Assembly: GCA_025964065.1 (NCBI GenBank)
Contig: JAOPZO010000477.1
Location: 1 to 7,524, forward strand
Direction of reading: 5' to 3'
Origin: Solirubrobacterales bacterium
GTDB lineage: Bacteria; Actinomycetota; Thermoleophilia; Solirubrobacterales; Solirubrobacteraceae
DNA length: 7,524 bases
Part shown: positions 6,167 through 7,524 of the stretch, piece by piece
Layout of the letters: each line of letters opens with the position of its first letter
How positions within the stretch are numbered: position 1 is the first letter of the stretch
Position numbers and translations under genes: made by a program
The notes under the pieces: model-generated
Seen by the model: only the letters and a program-made list of their open reading frames with translations
The model's database searches: none
What the model was told of the DNA's origin: nothing

Positions 6167-7524
6167 ATGTCCCGGATTCTCGCCTCGCTGATGGCCATGG
6201 CCACCCGGCGCCCGGTGCTGGTCGTCGTGCTGACCGGCGTGCTCGCCGTGGCGGGCGGCGCCTTCGCGCTGCTCAAGCTGGAGGCGCAGACGTCGTCCGA
6301 CACGCTCGTGGGGCGCGGGACCGCGGAGTTCGAGGCCTCCGCGGACTACGCGAAGCGCTTCGGGGACGACGCGGTGTACGTGCTGGTCCGCCAGCCCGCG
6401 GTCCAGAGCGCGCTCACGAACGACCTCCTGCGGCTGATCGCGCTCGAGGGCTGCCTCAGCGGCGCCCTGCCCCGTGGTCAGCAGCCCATCGGCGGCATGG
6501 ATGGCCCGTGCGGGCAGCTCGCCCGGACGAAGCCCGCGAAGGTCGTCTTCGGCCCGGGCACGTTCATCAACACCTCCGTCGGCCAGATCCAGGACGAGTT
6601 CCAGCGCCAGATCGGCGCTGCGAGCACCCGGGCGAACCAGGTGGCCGAGGCAGCCCGCCAGGTCGCCAGGCGCCAAGGGAAGTCGAAGGCGGCCCAGGAG
6701 AAGGCCGCGGGCGCGGCCTCCCAGGCCGTGACGAACGAGTTCACGCTGACCTACGCGCGGCTCGGGCTCAAGTACGGGCTGACCGCGCCGCCGCAGCTCA
6801 ACGACACGAAGTTCGTCTCGCAGCTGGTCTTCGATGCGACGAAGCCGCCCGGGACCCCGAAGTCGCGCTTCGCCTACATCTTCCCGGCGAAGGACGCCGC
6901 GCTCATCCAGGTGCGGCTCAAGCCCGGGCTCACGACCCCCGCGCGCAAGCAGGCGATCGAGACGATCCGCGCGGCGGTGCGGATGCCGGACTGGAGGCTC
7001 CCGAACGGGAAGGGCAGCTACGTCGTCACGGGAGCGCCCGTCGTCGTCGCCGACCTCACCGACTCCATCTCGCGGGGGATCGGGGTGCTGCTCGTCGGCG
7101 CGCTGCTCGTCATGGCGCTCGTGCTCGCCGCCGTCTTCCGCACCCGGCTGCGCCTCCTGCCGCTGGGGGTCGCCGTCGCCGCGACCGGCATGACCTTCGG
7201 GCTGCTCGCGCTCGTGGGCGCCTCGCTGACGATCGCGACCATCGCCGTGCTCCCGGTCCTGATCGGTCTGGCGGTCGACTACGCGATCCAGCTCCAGTCC
7301 CGGGTGCAGGAGGAGGAGCGCGCCGGCCACCCGATCGCCGACGCGGTGCAGGCCGTGGCGCAGGCCGGCGTGCCCACGGTGCTCACCGCCGCGACCGCGA
7401 CCGCCGCGGGCTTCCTCGTGCTGCTGCTCTCGCCCGTCCCGATGGTGCGCGGCTTCGGGGTGCTCGTCGTGGTCGGCATCGCGATCGCGTTCGTGTTGAC
7501 GCTGACGCTCGGCACCGCGGTGCT
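6167..7524 (+). CDS. MMPL/RND-family membrane transporter, N-terminal part (3' truncated by window end)
   Basis: The frame is open for 452 codons to the window edge. It encodes the N-terminal half or more of a proton-driven MMPL-type (HpnN/MmpL-like) lipid transporter. TM1 is at about 17-36. A large outer domain (about 37-300) follows, with two cysteines (C96, C115) and an Ala/Gln/Lys-rich helical stretch at about 140-192. TM2 is at about 305-325, TM3 at about 333-352 and TM4 at about 357-377, and the open end reaches TM5-TM6. TM4 carries GLAVDYAIQLQSR; D371-Y372 match the Asp-Tyr pair that relays protons in MmpL3. An in-frame TGA at 6149-6151 limits the start to GTG 6161 or ATG 6167; ATG is preferred, though no good ribosome site precedes either. 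The 47-base spacing and same strand suggest it is co-expressed with the MCE genes. A general RND exporter is the alternative. Confidence 0.93.
   Translation, partial: MSRILASLMAMATRRPVLVVVLTGVLAVAGGAFALLKLEAQTSSDTLVGRGTAEFEASADYAKRFGDDAVYVLVRQPAVQSALTNDLLRLIALEGCLSGALPRGQQPIGGMDGPCGQLARTKPAKVVFGPGTFINTSVGQIQDEFQRQIGAASTRANQVAEAARQVARRQGKSKAAQEKAAGAASQAVTNEFTLTYARLGLKYGLTAPPQLNDTKFVSQLVFDATKPPGTPKSRFAYIFPAKDAALIQVRLKPGLTTPARKQAIETIRAAVRMPDWRLPNGKGSYVVTGAPVVVADLTDSISRGIGVLLVGALLVMALVLAAVFRTRLRLLPLGVAVAATGMTFGLLALVGASLTIATIAVLPVLIGLAVDYAIQLQSRVQEEERAGHPIADAVQAVAQAGVPTVLTAATATAAGFLVLLLSPVPMVRGFGVLVVVGIAIAFVLTLTLGTAV

Noticed and set aside
6148..6480. GTG at 6148, well spaced from GGGAG in the palindrome, as the start of a gene in another frame
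   Set aside because: The resulting translation is Arg/Ala/Gly/Pro-rich with no membrane segment, and it overlaps the clear MMPL protein in the correct frame.

Overview
The window is one strand-uniform, very GC-rich block with almost every third codon position G or C. It reads as part of a lipid-transport operon from a high-GC actinobacterium. The MCE protein style (N-terminal 'NPVLIGA…AYNAN' membrane anchor, long helical region after the MCE domain, cysteine-bearing C-terminal tail) and the companion MMPL gene suggest the Thermoleophilia/Solirubrobacterales. That placement is inference from memory of the family, not a search result.

Layout, all on the + strand: (1) 1-126, the last 41 codons of a gene that begins upstream, probably another MCE protein; (2) 123-1535, 1532-3166, 3163-4590 and 4590-6119, four complete and divergent MCE-family (MlaD/Mce) proteins of 470, 544, 475 and 509 residues; (3) 6120-6166, a 47-base gap holding a perfect 20-base palindrome; (4) 6167 to the window end, the 5' 452 codons of an MMPL/RND-type membrane transporter. 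There are no RNA genes, mobile elements or CRISPR arrays, no convincing promoter, and no classical terminator. Apart from the 47-base gap, every base is coding.

The genes probably work together. The four MCE junctions overlap by 4, 4, 4 and 1 bases, so the proteins are likely made in a coupled series, as expected for subunits of one hetero-oligomer. By analogy with the actinobacterial Mce complexes, each subunit would have one N-terminal membrane anchor, contribute an MCE domain to a ring outside the membrane, and extend a helical needle that carries hydrophobic lipid. The permease (YrbE/MlaE) and ATPase are not in this window and would be sought upstream. The MMPL protein is a proton-driven RND-type lipid exporter/flippase candidate that may hand substrate to, or receive it from, the same path.

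The most distinctive signals beyond ordinary annotation are: a run of seven P-x-x-R units at heptad spacing in the needle region of the third MCE protein, with related proline spacing in its paralogs; exactly two cysteines in the C-terminal tail of every MCE paralog, plus two in the first outer loop of the MMPL protein; and the palindrome that separates the coupled MCE block from the transporter gene.
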